A stretch of DNA of 64,000 nt from an uncultured Flavobacteriaceae bacterium (GCA_937929935.1 CALFUL010000014.1:102126-166125); one strand, 5' to 3'. Shown: positions 17,541 to 27,113, counted from the stretch's first letter. Made by a program: numbers and translations. Notes: a model not told the origin generated them from the letters alone.

Positions 17541-20378
17541 ATGGCAGAACAAAAACGACTTTTCTTACTCGATGCATTCGCATTAATTTTTAGAGGGTAT
17601 TACGCTCTTATTAAAAACCCTCGAATCAATTCAAAAGGCATGGATACCTCAGCCATTATGGGGTTTACCAATTCACTTTTTGATGTTATAAAGAGAGAAA
17701 AACCTGATCATTTAGCGGTGTGCTTTGATAAAGGCGGTAGTGTTGAACGTGCTGAATTATTTCCAGAATACAAGGCAAATCGTGATGAAACTCCTGATGC
17801 CATAAAAATTGCCGTACCCTACATTCAAGAAATTCTGAAAGCCATGCACATACCCGTGGTAGTCAAAGCAGGTTTTGAGGCTGATGACATTATAGGTACG
17901 TTGGCTAAACAAGCTGAAAAAGAAGATTACAAAGTTTTCATGGTAACCCCCGATAAAGATTTCGGGCAGTTAGTTTCAGAAAATATTTTCATGTACCGCC
18001 CTGCAAGAATGGGTAACGGAATTGAAATTTGGGGTATTCCAGAAATACAAAAAAGATTCGGAGTTGAACGCCCCGAGCAGGTTATTGATTATTTAGGTAT
18101 GATGGGTGATGCTAGTGACAATATTCCTGGTTTGCCTGGAGTTGGTGATAAAACTGCAAAAAAATTCTTAGAACAATTTGGGTCTATTGAAGAACTTTTG
18201 GCGAACACCGATCAACTAAAAGGCAAAATGAAAGAGAAAGTTGAAGCCAATGGCGAGCTTGGTTTACTTTCTAAAAAATTGGCAACTATAAATCTTAATG
18301 TTGATGTGACTTTTGATGCCAAAGACTATGAAATGTGCGAGCCTGATACTCATAAAGTTCAGACCATATTTGATGAACTTGAGTTTCGAAGACTCAAAGA
18401 TCAGTTTACCAAAATATTCTCAGGCGAAGTAGCCGAAGCACCAAAAGCAACGGCGAACACTCCTGCAGCAAAAGCAGCACCAAAAGAAGCAGGAGGTGGA
18501 CAATTTTCTTTGTTTGGAGCAGATCCGTCTCAAGCCGCTGGCACTATAAAAGACATTAATTCAAGAAAAACCATAGCAGACACTTCACATGTATATCAAA
18601 GTGTAGCTCAGGGCATGGCGATGAAATTATTTATTCAGAACCTAATGAAACAATCCTCGGTGTGCTTTGATACTGAGACCACAGGCTTGAATCCGTTAAC
18701 GGCTGAATTAGTAGGTATTGCTTTTTCTTGGGAAGCCACTAAAGGGTTTTACATTCCTTTTCCTTCAGATAAAAATGAAGCTCAAGCAATCATTGAACAA
18801 CTGCGTCCGTTTTTTGAATCAGAAGCCATTGAAAAAATTGGTCAGAACTTAAAATATGATATTAAGGTTCTTGATAAATATAATATTAAATTAGGCGGAA
18901 AATTATTTGACACCATGTTAGCGCATTATCTAATTAACCCAGATATGCGTCATAATATGAATGTACTAGCTGAAACCTACCTCAACTACACCCCAATTTC
19001 GATTACTGAACTCATTGGTAAAAAAGGAAAAAATCAACTGAGCATGCGTGATGTTCCGTTAGAAAAACAAACAGAATACGCGGTTGAAGATGCCGATATA
19101 ACTTTTCAGCTTGCGCAAAAATTTAGACCAGAATTAGCAGAGGCACAAACTGATGAATTATTCAACACCATTGAAATTCCTCTTTTACACGTTCTGGCGG
19201 ATATGGAATTAGAAGGAATTAATTTGGATGAGAAATTTCTGAATTCACTTTCTGAAGACCTTACAAACGACATTGCATCTTTAATAGAAAAAATATATGC
19301 TGAAGCAGGGGTTGAGTTCAATATTGCTTCGCCCAAACAATTGGGTGAAGTACTTTTTGATAAAATGAAATTGGTTGACAAACCTAAAAAGACCAAAACA
19401 GGTCAATATTCTACGGCTGAAGATGTGCTTTCTTATTTAGCAAAAGACCATGAAATTATTCAAAATGTACTTGATTATAGAGGTCTTGCAAAGCTAAAAA
19501 GCACCTATGTTGATGCATTGCCATTACAAGTTGAAGAAAGTACGGGTCGCGTGCATACTGATTATATGCAAACTGTTGCAGCTACAGGAAGACTGAGTAG
19601 TAATAATCCTAATTTACAAAATATTCCTATTCGTACTGAGCGCGGGCGTCAAGTTAGAAAAGCATTTGTACCCAGAGACGAAAATCATACTCTTTTAGCT
19701 GCTGATTACTCGCAAATTGAATTGCGCATTATTGCCGCATTAAGTGAAGAAACTACCATGATTGAAGCTTTTAAAAACGGTGAAGATATTCATGCTTCTA
19801 CCGCAGCAAAGGTTTTCAATGTACCTATAGAAGAAGTCACTCGTGAGCAACGAAGTAATGCTAAAACAGTAAACTTTGGAATTATATACGGAGTTTCTGC
19901 TTTTGGATTAAGTAATCAAACCGATCTTTCGCGTTCAGAAGCCAAAGAACTTATTGAAACCTATTATAAGACATACCCTAAGCTCAGAAACTATATGAGC
20001 GAACAAGTAGATTTTGCGCGCGATTATGGCTACGTGCAAACCGTTTTAGGCAGAAGAAGATATCTGAAAAATATTAATGGTAGCAATGCTATTGTACGTG
20101 GTGCCGCAGAACGAAATGCCGTTAACGCACCTATTCAAGGTAGTGCAGCTGATATCATTAAGATTGCAATGATTAACATTCACCAAAAACTAGCCGCGGA
20201 GAACTACAAATCCAAAATGTTACTACAGGTACATGATGAATTGGTTTTTGATGTTTATAATCCAGAATTAGCTAAACTAAAAGTGATGGTGAGATCTGAA
20301 ATGGAAAATGCTTATAAACTTTCTGTACCATTAGATGTAGAAATGGGTGAAGGTCTCAATTGGTTAGAGGCGCACTAA
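17541..20378 (+). CDS. polA: DNA polymerase I
   Basis: 945 residues in three domains. The 5'-3' exonuclease is at about 1-295 (LLDAFALIFRGYYAL; DNIPGLPGVGDKTAKKFL), then a low-complexity Ala/Pro-rich linker. The 3'-5' exonuclease spans about 355-545 and keeps its acidic residues: CFDTETTGLNP, NLKYDIKVLD and VEDADIT, so proofreading should work. The polymerase domain (about 560-945) has motif A AADYSQIELRI, motif B RSNAKTVNFGIIYG and motif C VHDELVFD. It fills gaps and removes RNA primers. It starts 57 bp after the glycosylasparaginase and ends at a strong terminator. Confidence 0.98.
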   Translation: MAEQKRLFLLDAFALIFRGYYALIKNPRINSKGMDTSAIMGFTNSLFDVIKREKPDHLAVCFDKGGSVERAELFPEYKANRDETPDAIKIAVPYIQEILKAMHIPVVVKAGFEADDIIGTLAKQAEKEDYKVFMVTPDKDFGQLVSENIFMYRPARMGNGIEIWGIPEIQKRFGVERPEQVIDYLGMMGDASDNIPGLPGVGDKTAKKFLEQFGSIEELLANTDQLKGKMKEKVEANGELGLLSKKLATINLNVDVTFDAKDYEMCEPDTHKVQTIFDELEFRRLKDQFTKIFSGEVAEAPKATANTPAAKAAPKEAGGGQFSLFGADPSQAAGTIKDINSRKTIADTSHVYQSVAQGMAMKLFIQNLMKQSSVCFDTETTGLNPLTAELVGIAFSWEATKGFYIPFPSDKNEAQAIIEQLRPFFESEAIEKIGQNLKYDIKVLDKYNIKLGGKLFDTMLAHYLINPDMRHNMNVLAETYLNYTPISITELIGKKGKNQLSMRDVPLEKQTEYAVEDADITFQLAQKFRPELAEAQTDELFNTIEIPLLHVLADMELEGINLDEKFLNSLSEDLTNDIASLIEKIYAEAGVEFNIASPKQLGEVLFDKMKLVDKPKKTKTGQYSTAEDVLSYLAKDHEIIQNVLDYRGLAKLKSTYVDALPLQVEESTGRVHTDYMQTVAATGRLSSNNPNLQNIPIRTERGRQVRKAFVPRDENHTLLAADYSQIELRIIAALSEETTMIEAFKNGEDIHASTAAKVFNVPIEEVTREQRSNAKTVNFGIIYGVSAFGLSNQTDLSRSEAKELIETYYKTYPKLRNYMSEQVDFARDYGYVQTVLGRRRYLKNINGSNAIVRGAAERNAVNAPIQGSAADIIKIAMINIHQKLAAENYKSKMLLQVHDELVFDVYNPELAKLKVMVRSEMENAYKLSVPLDVEMGEGLNWLEAH

Positions 20379-20402
20379 TAACCCTAATTTGATATCATAA
20401 AA

Positions 20403-20428
20403 AAAAGACGACATAAATGTCGTCTTTT
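20403..20428. terminator. Bidirectional terminator after polA
   Basis: A 12-bp perfect stem AAAAGACGACAT / ATGTCGTCTTTT with a tight centre, flanked by A and T tracts. It lies between the convergent polA and lipoprotein genes. Confidence 0.8.
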
Positions 20429-20451
20429 AGTTTTGGTAGTTTGATTACTTC

Positions 20452-20961
20452 TTAGTGATTATCAAGCTCTCTGATAAATGTTAATTTACCTGAAACTTTG
20501 ACACCGTTGATAAGCATATTATTAACAGTAGTAACAAGTTTTGAATCATTTACTAATTCGGCTTCCATCTCCATTATTTCTCCATCTTCAAATTCCAGAA
20601 CTAGTTTATCGTAGTCAAACTTGTATTGCCCATATTTGTTATCATAATCTGAAGCACAATGCACATGAACATCTCTATTTTCTTCAAAAGTAGGTTCCAA
20701 GAAGCGCATACCATCAGTATATCTAATATTTCGATCTTCTCTGAAATCAAATTCAATTGGGTCACACCCAATTTCTACTAACTTTAAAATAGATTCTTTA
20801 GCCAATATTGACTCGTTAACTGGGCTCTCAGCACTAGGCTCAAACTCCCATATATGCCAGTGTCCTTTAAGTGATGCTATTGCTTCGTCATCAATCACTT
20901 CTTTATCGCATGAGGTCATAATTAATAAGCCTGCAAGTACTAACATTTTTGTAAGTTTCAT
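20452..20961 (-). CDS. Small lipoprotein, lipocalin-like
   Basis: 169 residues. The signal peptide MKLTKMLVLAGLLIMTSC ends in a lipobox cysteine (18), so the protein is lipid-anchored. The remainder is beta-rich: LKGHWHIWEFEP near the start and a pair of cysteines (GCDPIEFDF and VHCASDYD) that could form a disulfide. The pattern 'hydrophobic-GxW' then repeated strands is that of lipocalin-like lipoproteins common in Flavobacteriaceae, with no known ligand. It shares this plan with the next lipoprotein downstream in coordinates, including the cysteine positions, so the two are probably distant paralogues. Single-gene unit. Confidence 0.65.
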   Translation of the reverse strand: MKLTKMLVLAGLLIMTSCDKEVIDDEAIASLKGHWHIWEFEPSAESPVNESILAKESILKLVEIGCDPIEFDFREDRNIRYTDGMRFLEPTFEENRDVHVHCASDYDNKYGQYKFDYDKLVLEFEDGEIMEMEAELVNDSKLVTTVNNMLINGVKVSGKLTFIRELDNH

Positions 20962-21142
20962 AATCTGTTAATTTTATTGAAGGCGCAATATAGACTCAAG
21001 ATTTTGTGACTCAAAAATTCTCCGATATCTGATTTTAATTTTCGATAAAAAGGAGCTCGATGCAGAAAAATCCGATAAGCTGCACTGTATAAGCAGTTAA
21101 GCTAACTGATTATATAAAACAATAATGGCAGAAAATAGGTAG

Positions 21143-21631
21143 TTATTTTTTCATGAAGACCAGTTGACCTTCACTTAATAAATCAGAAAAATCTAGATCA
21201 GCAGCATCAATAAATAATAGATCGCCCTCTATAGTTGCATTTACCGAAACTTCTTCTTCATTCTCATCAAGAATCACCAACACTTCGCCATCATAAGTAT
21301 ATGAGCTTAATGTAATTTCTGATTGTGTAGGACATGTTATTTCGAAAGAAGCCGTATCAATACTCTCTAGAAGAAAACTTGTTGAATCATCAATTTCAAC
21401 TGACAAATCATTAGTAAAGGTAAGTGAGAGTACTTCACAATCAATTCCGTTTAATAAACTTAAGATTTGAGCGCCAAATAGTACGCCATCACTGGCTGAA
21501 GATTCATCTACTTGTAGTTCAGTAACAACCCAAGTTCCTTCAATGTTAGTTGTATCCTTTTGATCATTACTCTTATCCGTAGAACAAGAAATTAAAAAGG
21601 TAATTATTAAAATTGTAAAAAGGCCTCTCAT
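21143..21631 (-). CDS. Small lipoprotein, lipocalin-like
   Basis: 162 residues; signal peptide MRGLFTILIITFLISC with lipobox cysteine at 16. It is beta-rich and acidic, with EGTWVVTELQVDES (lipocalin-type first strand), DCEVLSLTFTNDLSV and EITCPTQSEITLSSY. The two internal cysteines fall at the same places as in the neighbouring lipoprotein, and both proteins then have a strand ending near ExE. That supports an old duplication, although overall identity looks low. The gap of about 180 bp separates them, so cotranscription is uncertain. No function is known. Confidence 0.65.
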   Translation of the reverse strand: MRGLFTILIITFLISCSTDKSNDQKDTTNIEGTWVVTELQVDESSASDGVLFGAQILSLLNGIDCEVLSLTFTNDLSVEIDDSTSFLLESIDTASFEITCPTQSEITLSSYTYDGEVLVILDENEEEVSVNATIEGDLLFIDAADLDFSDLLSEGQLVFMKK

Positions 21632-21975
21632 AATACTATGCTTAATAAATCATTAACCTAACGAAAAGGTAAAAGATATATTTTACGATAAATCACGCAA
21701 GTATAAGCATTAAAATTAAAAATCATCAAACTTCAAATAATTTAGCAGCTTTTCAAATTGCAATTAAAAGGCTTTTTCTAAGACCATAAATGACAATAAT
21801 CTAAATTGTACTACTTAATTTTTAAAAAAAATTAATTCAAAACATCAATGGCTGATTTGTAAAAATTCGATAAATATTCCAGTTCCGAAGTTGATTAGTG
21901 GCATTTATGTAGTTCAAATAAATTCTGAAAATCAAAAAATACAAACCAAACTTTATAATACAGACACTTTTTTAG
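21632..21975. other. Intergenic region without a recognisable feature
   Basis: 344 bp of very AT-rich sequence between the lipoprotein start and the DUF5916 gene end. I see no open frame of note, no tRNA and no strong hairpin; the promoter of the lipoprotein gene must lie here. Confidence 0.5.
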
Positions 21976-24609
21976 CTACAATACAAAGCGATAAGTAGCC
22001 TTAATTAAAAACGTATTATTCATTTTTTGATTGAGTATTTGACCGCCCAAACTTCTACCTAATGAATCCATAGGGTTTCCGAAGCCATTTACTTCCTGCG
22101 ACCAAACTAAAAAGATTTCTGAACCTGGTATATATTCCCAACGAGCAACAAGGTTTGAGCGAAACTGAACAAATGCAAAATCGGGGTCATCGATCTCATA
22201 ATCTGTAATTCCATCCACATTTTCATCAATCAAATACGTGCCTAAATTATCTATTCTTGAAATCTGATTCGTATTGTAAAGAGATACCCGGTCATTTATA
22301 TTTTTAGCAATCGGGTCATTTACAAAATTAAAATCTGTATATGTCCCTTTCGCAATAAATGGTTGACCATAAAACTGTATCGATAAATTTGGATTTATAC
22401 TATAATTAAATCTAATAGATGTACTTAATGTAGTTTGATCAATATTAGCAGTAATATATCTTGGAGTACCATTAAAACTTAGTTCGTCAACATATTGTGT
22501 TTTATTCGGATTCTCTTCAAACTCAAACTCTGCAGATAAACTAAACGCATCAAAAGGTTGATAATTTAATCTTAACACATATCGAGCGAGCGAAAAATTA
22601 TCTTGTGCTGCCTGACTGTTTATGTAACCAAGAACAGCATTAAATTTTTTCCTTCTATCTGAGCCTGTAAATACAAAAAAGAAATTCTCATCAGACCATC
22701 GCCAGCGCGGACCACCTCTTAAGACCGTATTGGAGTAAATTCTGGGTTTATGTGCACCACCGGCTTCTGTCCACCAATTATTTTTATAATTAATAAAACC
22801 TCCTATTTGATATTGAATTCTATTATAGTTTCCGTCAAAGTCATAGGTGCTAGTTTGCTCTAAATTTATTTGAGCCCTTCTATAAAGGTTTGTAGGTTTT
22901 AGAAATAATCTTTCTACTTCAGCATATTGTTTAATTTCATCGGCTTGACGAAGAAACCCTACATCATTTAATTCTAATTCTGGAGAGCGCCATATCATAC
23001 CGCCATTATAACGCCAATTACCACCACCTGCTTTTCCAATTTCTATTTTACCACCAGTACCTGTCAATGATGTTCGCGTTAGATCAACATCAACATGACC
23101 AGCGTCTACTCGCTGAAATAAATGGGTTAAACTTTGTTGGGTAGCGGTAATTGCCTCTGCACTACCTTCAACATGACTGGTAACCATATTTCCTTCTACA
23201 TAATAATTACGATCCTTCCAGTTATGCTTAAAATCAATTCCACCTGTATAGGCCGCTTTTCTCAAGAACTGAATAGTAACTGGTAGATTTCTGTTGGTCG
23301 CTGTAAATATTCCTCCTATAAAGGTATTACGTTCATTAAAATCTTTCTGCACCCTACCAACCAAGTAATTCGTCAATGGCTCGACTTGTTCTTTTCTTCG
23401 ACTTCCGTCAGGAGCTTCAATTTCAGCAAACATCTTTCCGGTAACACTTTCTAGTAATCCTATAGACCAGCCGTTTTTAGTTTTTCCAGAGAATTTTGCA
23501 GCGCCTAAAATTGTCGAATTGACAGGATTGTCAGAATAAGCAACATTAGTCGCACTTACTGAAACTTGTGGACTACGCCCTATACGTCTGCTATAAAAGA
23601 CATTGTCATTACGATCGGCAAATTCATAATCGAAAATATTTTTATTCTCCACAAAAAATGGCCGCTGCTCTTCAAAGAAGATTTGAAACCCATCTAAAGC
23701 TATCGCTCCAGGATCGGCTTCTACTTGGCCAAAATCAGGGTTTACTGTTAAATCTAAAGTAAGATCATTTGTAATTCCGATTTTAGCATCTAACCCACCA
23801 TTAAAAATATAATCACTTCCATCACGAAAAGGGTTTCCATCTTCCTTAGGATACCTGTCGAATTGATTTACCATGAAAGGTTGAATCTCAAGTTGCTTTT
23901 GAGGCTGAATATTAACCAAACCATGAAGCTCACCAAATTCACTAATCATACCTGGAGCATCTTGCGGTATTCGCTGCCAAACTGAACGCTCATCTTCTCT
24001 AAAATTCATTCTAGAAATTTGTAGCCCCCAAACTTGCTCTTTAGCTTTACCAAACTTTAACTGACTAAACGGTATTTTTGCTTCCGCCGTCCATCCTTTT
24101 TCATCGATTTGAGCAGCAGTATACCAAATTGGGTTCCAACTTTCATCCCAATTATTACCGTTTTCTGAAACAAATTCATCGCCTTTAACACCTGCTGCAG
24201 TTACCGTAAAAGCAAAGGCTGTGCGTTTATCATGATAACTATCAAAAATTATAGTTATGCGGTCACCAGAAAAACTATCACGTCTTGAGAGCCTTTTTTC
24301 TATTTGATTTGGTGATGAATCGAAACAACGATAGGCAATGTATAAAAACTTTTGATCGTAGGTTATCTTATATTGTGTTTGTTGTTCTGGTTCAGTATTT
24401 TCATCAGGTACCCACTCAATAAAATTACCAGACCATGCAACACTATTCCATACTTCATCATCTAAACGTCCATCTATAGCTATAGATTTACCACCTGAAA
24501 TGGGCTGAGTTACATAGATGCGTTTTGAAACAATTTTAGTTGAATCTTGTGCTAGGCATACTATAGGTATCAAAAACATGAGACAGCATACCAAAAGAGA
24601 ATTCTTCAT
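21976..24609 (-). CDS. DUF5916 protein with CBM9-like N-terminal domain
   Basis: 877 residues from the ATG at 24607-24609; this start puts the signal peptide MKNSLLVCCLMFLIPIVCLAQ at the N-terminus, while the longer frame would bury it. Residues about 35-230 form a CBM9-like beta-sandwich (IDGRLDDEVWNSVAW, AFAFTVTAAGVKGDE, WTAEAKIPFSQLKFG). The remainder is DUF5916, containing DLTVNPDFGQVEADP and EEQRPFFVENKNIF, with alternating strands and a C-terminal aromatic residue (YRFVL) typical of outer-membrane barrels. The family is widespread in Bacteroidota and its role is unknown; a carbohydrate or surface link is only inferred. Monocistronic. Confidence 0.85.
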   Translation of the reverse strand: MKNSLLVCCLMFLIPIVCLAQDSTKIVSKRIYVTQPISGGKSIAIDGRLDDEVWNSVAWSGNFIEWVPDENTEPEQQTQYKITYDQKFLYIAYRCFDSSPNQIEKRLSRRDSFSGDRITIIFDSYHDKRTAFAFTVTAAGVKGDEFVSENGNNWDESWNPIWYTAAQIDEKGWTAEAKIPFSQLKFGKAKEQVWGLQISRMNFREDERSVWQRIPQDAPGMISEFGELHGLVNIQPQKQLEIQPFMVNQFDRYPKEDGNPFRDGSDYIFNGGLDAKIGITNDLTLDLTVNPDFGQVEADPGAIALDGFQIFFEEQRPFFVENKNIFDYEFADRNDNVFYSRRIGRSPQVSVSATNVAYSDNPVNSTILGAAKFSGKTKNGWSIGLLESVTGKMFAEIEAPDGSRRKEQVEPLTNYLVGRVQKDFNERNTFIGGIFTATNRNLPVTIQFLRKAAYTGGIDFKHNWKDRNYYVEGNMVTSHVEGSAEAITATQQSLTHLFQRVDAGHVDVDLTRTSLTGTGGKIEIGKAGGGNWRYNGGMIWRSPELELNDVGFLRQADEIKQYAEVERLFLKPTNLYRRAQINLEQTSTYDFDGNYNRIQYQIGGFINYKNNWWTEAGGAHKPRIYSNTVLRGGPRWRWSDENFFFVFTGSDRRKKFNAVLGYINSQAAQDNFSLARYVLRLNYQPFDAFSLSAEFEFEENPNKTQYVDELSFNGTPRYITANIDQTTLSTSIRFNYSINPNLSIQFYGQPFIAKGTYTDFNFVNDPIAKNINDRVSLYNTNQISRIDNLGTYLIDENVDGITDYEIDDPDFAFVQFRSNLVARWEYIPGSEIFLVWSQEVNGFGNPMDSLGRSLGGQILNQKMNNTFLIKATYRFVL

Positions 24610-24770
24610 ATATTTAAAAGGTGATTGATTGACACTATAAATAGACACGAAAATACTATCGATGTTACAGTATATCTTCACTTTTGTCCTTATTTTAACA
24701 GAATTATATATTGTGCTAAATCGAAAACCAAAATGCTTAGAATTTTCTTAAAAATAATCAGAATTTAGCA

Positions 24771-24801
24771 TTTGTAATTTAACTTAATAGTTGTACATTT
24801 G
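24771..24801 (+). promoter_or_regulatory. Bacteroidota-type promoter for rplM-rpsI
   Basis: TTTG at 24771-24774, 19 bases, then TACATTTG at 24794-24801: an exact match to the TTTG-N19-TAnnTTTG housekeeping promoter. Transcription would begin near 24808, leaving a leader of about 40 nt before the GTG start codon. Confidence 0.8.
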
Positions 24802-24848
24802 CACCCCGTTTATTTAGAACGAAGTGTTAATTGTAAAATCAAACAACA

Positions 24849-25304
24849 GTGGATACATTAAGTTATAAGACTATTTCTGCCAACAGAAAGACCGTTGATA
24901 AAAAATGGTTATTGGTTGATGCTGAAGGGCAAACATTAGGTCGTCTTTCATCGAAAGTTGCAAAATTATTAAGAGGAAAGCACAAGCCGAACTATACGCC
25001 TCATGTTGATTGCGGAGATAATATAGTCATTATCAATGCTGAAAAAATTACCCTTTCTGGTAAAAAATGGGATACTAAAGTATACCAACGTTACACAGGC
25101 TACCCAGGTGGACAACGTGAAACGAAGGTTATTGATTTATTAGCTAAAAATCCGGAAAGAATTGTTGAAAAAGCAGTTAAAGGAATGTTGCCAAAAAATA
25201 GATTAGGTGCTGAATTATTCAGAAACTTAAAAGTATATGCAGGAACTGAGCATGGTCAAGAAGCTCAAAAACCTACACTAATCAACTTAAACGACTTCAA
25301 GTAA
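24849..25304 (+). CDS. rplM: 50S ribosomal protein L13
   Basis: 151 residues starting at a GTG codon (24849); no ATG is available nearby and MDTLSYKTISANRKTVDKKW is the standard Bacteroidota N-terminus. Conserved L13 parts: DAEGQTLGRLSSKVAKLLRG, INAEKITLSGKKW, YTGYPGGQRE and KGMLPKNRLG. L13 is an early assembly protein of the 50S subunit. A consensus promoter lies upstream. The stop codon overlaps the rpsI ATG by one base, so the two proteins are translationally coupled. Confidence 0.98.
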   Translation: MDTLSYKTISANRKTVDKKWLLVDAEGQTLGRLSSKVAKLLRGKHKPNYTPHVDCGDNIVIINAEKITLSGKKWDTKVYQRYTGYPGGQRETKVIDLLAKNPERIVEKAVKGMLPKNRLGAELFRNLKVYAGTEHGQEAQKPTLINLNDFK

Positions 25305-25690
25305 TGGAGACAATTCACAAAATAGGAAGAAGAAAAACAGCGGTTGCTCGTGTTTACGTTTCTAAAGGAAAAGGTAAGATCACAATCAACAAGCGTGATT
25401 TACAACAGTATTTCCCAACAGCTACTTTACAGTATAAAGTAAAACAACCTTTTACTTTAACAAGTACTGATGGCGAGTATGACGTAAATGTTAATGTTTA
25501 TGGCGGTGGTATCACTGGCCAAGCAGAAGCGATTAGATTGGCCCTTTCAAGAGTATTGTGTGAAATTGATGCTGAAAATAGAACTACTTTGAAACCAGAA
25601 GGTTTACTTACTAGAGATCCAAGAATGGTTGAACGTAAGAAATTTGGTCAGAAGAAAGCTCGTAAGAAGTTCCAATTCTCAAAACGTTAA
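25304..25690 (+). CDS. rpsI: 30S ribosomal protein S9
   Basis: 128 residues, complete. Signatures: IGRRKTAVARVYVSKGKG at the N-terminus, VYGGGITGQAEAIRLALSR, and the basic tail DPRMVERKKFGQKKARKKFQFSKR whose last residues reach the P-site tRNA. The start overlaps the rplM stop by one base, the usual rplM-rpsI pair. A hairpin chain follows in the spacer toward rpsB; its first hairpin begins only six bases past the stop codon. Confidence 0.98.
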   Translation: METIHKIGRRKTAVARVYVSKGKGKITINKRDLQQYFPTATLQYKVKQPFTLTSTDGEYDVNVNVYGGGITGQAEAIRLALSRVLCEIDAENRTTLKPEGLLTRDPRMVERKKFGQKKARKKFQFSKR

Positions 25691-25696
25691 TCATAC

Positions 25697-25924
25697 TGCT
25701 GAAACATTTTCAGCAATCGATTATATATTCAAATTCTGAAATAATTTCAGAATATAACTAGTTCATTGAAAGTTTTCTGAAATTAAGAAAACACTTAAAA
25801 CTAATCACATTTAATAGTATATGTGATTTCTGATGCTCTGAATTAAATTTTAGAGCACAGGTTAGTTTAGCATCTAAATGGTTGAGGCGATCCTTTTATA
25901 GGATTACCACTCAAGCATTGCTAA
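25697..25924 (+). promoter_or_regulatory. Chain of six hairpins between rpsI and rpsB (candidate structured leader)
   Basis: Six separate inverted repeats follow each other in 228 bp: 25697-25715 (TGCTGAAA/TTTCAGCA), 25733-25753 (ATTCTGAA/TTCAGAAT), 25772-25792 (GTTTTCT/AGAAAAC), 25803-25828 (AATCACAT/ATGTGATT), 25834-25857 (TGCTCT/AGAGCA, extendable to nine pairs with one G-U) and a nested one at 25867-25924. The last has three stacked stems: TTAGCA/TGCTAA, TTGAG/CTCAA and ATCCT/AGGAT. It ends 25 bases before the rpsB ATG. None is followed by a T run, so they are not plain terminators. A ribosomal-protein binding leader for S2 or processing sites are the likeliest roles (inference). Confidence 0.6.
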
Positions 25925-25949
25925 TTCAAAAGAACGTAAACTAAGAAAA

Positions 25950-27110
25950 ATGGCGAAAGTCGAAGTAAAACAATTATTAGAAGCAGGTGTACATTTTGGT
26001 CACCTAACCAGAAAGTGGAATCCGAACATGGCCCCTTACATCTACATGGAGCGTAACGGAATTCACGTTATCAATCTTTACAAAACAGTAGCAAAATTAG
26101 ATGAAGCTAATGAAGCCCTAAGCAAAATAGCAGCTTCAGGTAGAAAAATTCTTTTTGTTGCCACTAAAAAACAAGCAAAAGACATTGTTGCTGAAAAAGT
26201 AGCAAACGTGAATATGCCTTACATCACTGAAAGATGGCCAGGTGGTATGTTGACCAATTTTGTTACGATTAGAAAAGCTGTTAAAAAAATGGCAGCAATT
26301 GATCGTATGAAAAAAGATGGTACTTTTTTGACTTTGTCTAAAAAAGAAAGACTTCAAGTTGATCGTTTACGTCAAAAATTAGAAAAGAATTTAGGTTCAA
26401 TTTCTGAAATGACACGTTTACCTGGTGCTTTGTTTATTGTAGATACCATGCGTGAGCACATTGCTGTTAAAGAAGCTCAAAAATTGAATATTCCAATTTT
26501 TGCCATGGTTGATACCAATTCAGATCCTAGAGCCATAGATTACGTTATTCCGTCAAATGATGATGCTTCAAAATCAATTGACATTATCATGACTCAAGTT
26601 ACAGATGCGATTGCTAAAGGCTTAGAAGATCGTAAATCTGAAAAGCAAGCTGATAAAGAGGGTGCTGATGCTCCTAAAGAAGAGGCAAAAGCTGATACTC
26701 TTAAAAAAGAGGTGAAAGCTGAAGCTCCTAAAAAAGTTGAAGAAAAAACTGAGGTAGCAAAAGAGGTTAAGCCAGCAGCAGTTAAAAAAGAGGCCCCAGC
26801 AAAAGAAGAAAAACCTAAAGCTGAACCCAAAAAAGAAACAAAAGCGAAAGCTTCAAAAGGAGATGACCTCACTAAAATTGAGGGAGTTGGCCCAAAGGCA
26901 GCAGAATATTTAACTGCAGCTGGTCTTGACACTTTTGCTAAAGTTGCAAAAGCTAAGGCAGATAAAATGAAAGAAATCTTGACAACAGCAAGCTCTAGAA
27001 TGGGTCATTTAGATCCTACTTCTTGGCCAAAGCAAGCTAAAATGGCTGCTGATGGTAAATGGGATGAGCTTAAAGAATGGCAAGACAACACAAAAGGTGG
27101 CGTTGAATAA
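25950..27110 (+). CDS. rpsB: 30S ribosomal protein S2 with C-terminal helix-hairpin-helix extension
   Basis: 386 residues, against about 225-260 for ordinary S2. Residues 1-230 are canonical S2 (LLEAGVHFGHLTRKWNPNMAPYIY; WPGGMLTNFVTIRKA; VDTNSDPRAIDYVIPSNDDA). Residues about 230-303 are a Lys/Ala/Glu-rich flexible linker. Residues about 304-386 form an extra domain starting DDLTKIEGVGPKAAEYL, a helix-hairpin-helix motif, and ending HLDPTSWPKQAKMAADGKW. A very similar domain is attached to L21 in many Bacteroidota. It may bind rRNA, DNA or another factor. S2 is needed to recruit S1 to the 30S subunit. The gene precedes tsf, as is universal. Confidence 0.96.
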   Translation: MAKVEVKQLLEAGVHFGHLTRKWNPNMAPYIYMERNGIHVINLYKTVAKLDEANEALSKIAASGRKILFVATKKQAKDIVAEKVANVNMPYITERWPGGMLTNFVTIRKAVKKMAAIDRMKKDGTFLTLSKKERLQVDRLRQKLEKNLGSISEMTRLPGALFIVDTMREHIAVKEAQKLNIPIFAMVDTNSDPRAIDYVIPSNDDASKSIDIIMTQVTDAIAKGLEDRKSEKQADKEGADAPKEEAKADTLKKEVKAEAPKKVEEKTEVAKEVKPAAVKKEAPAKEEKPKAEPKKETKAKASKGDDLTKIEGVGPKAAEYLTAAGLDTFAKVAKAKADKMKEILTTASSRMGHLDPTSWPKQAKMAADGKWDELKEWQDNTKGGVE

Positions 27111-27113
27111 TAG

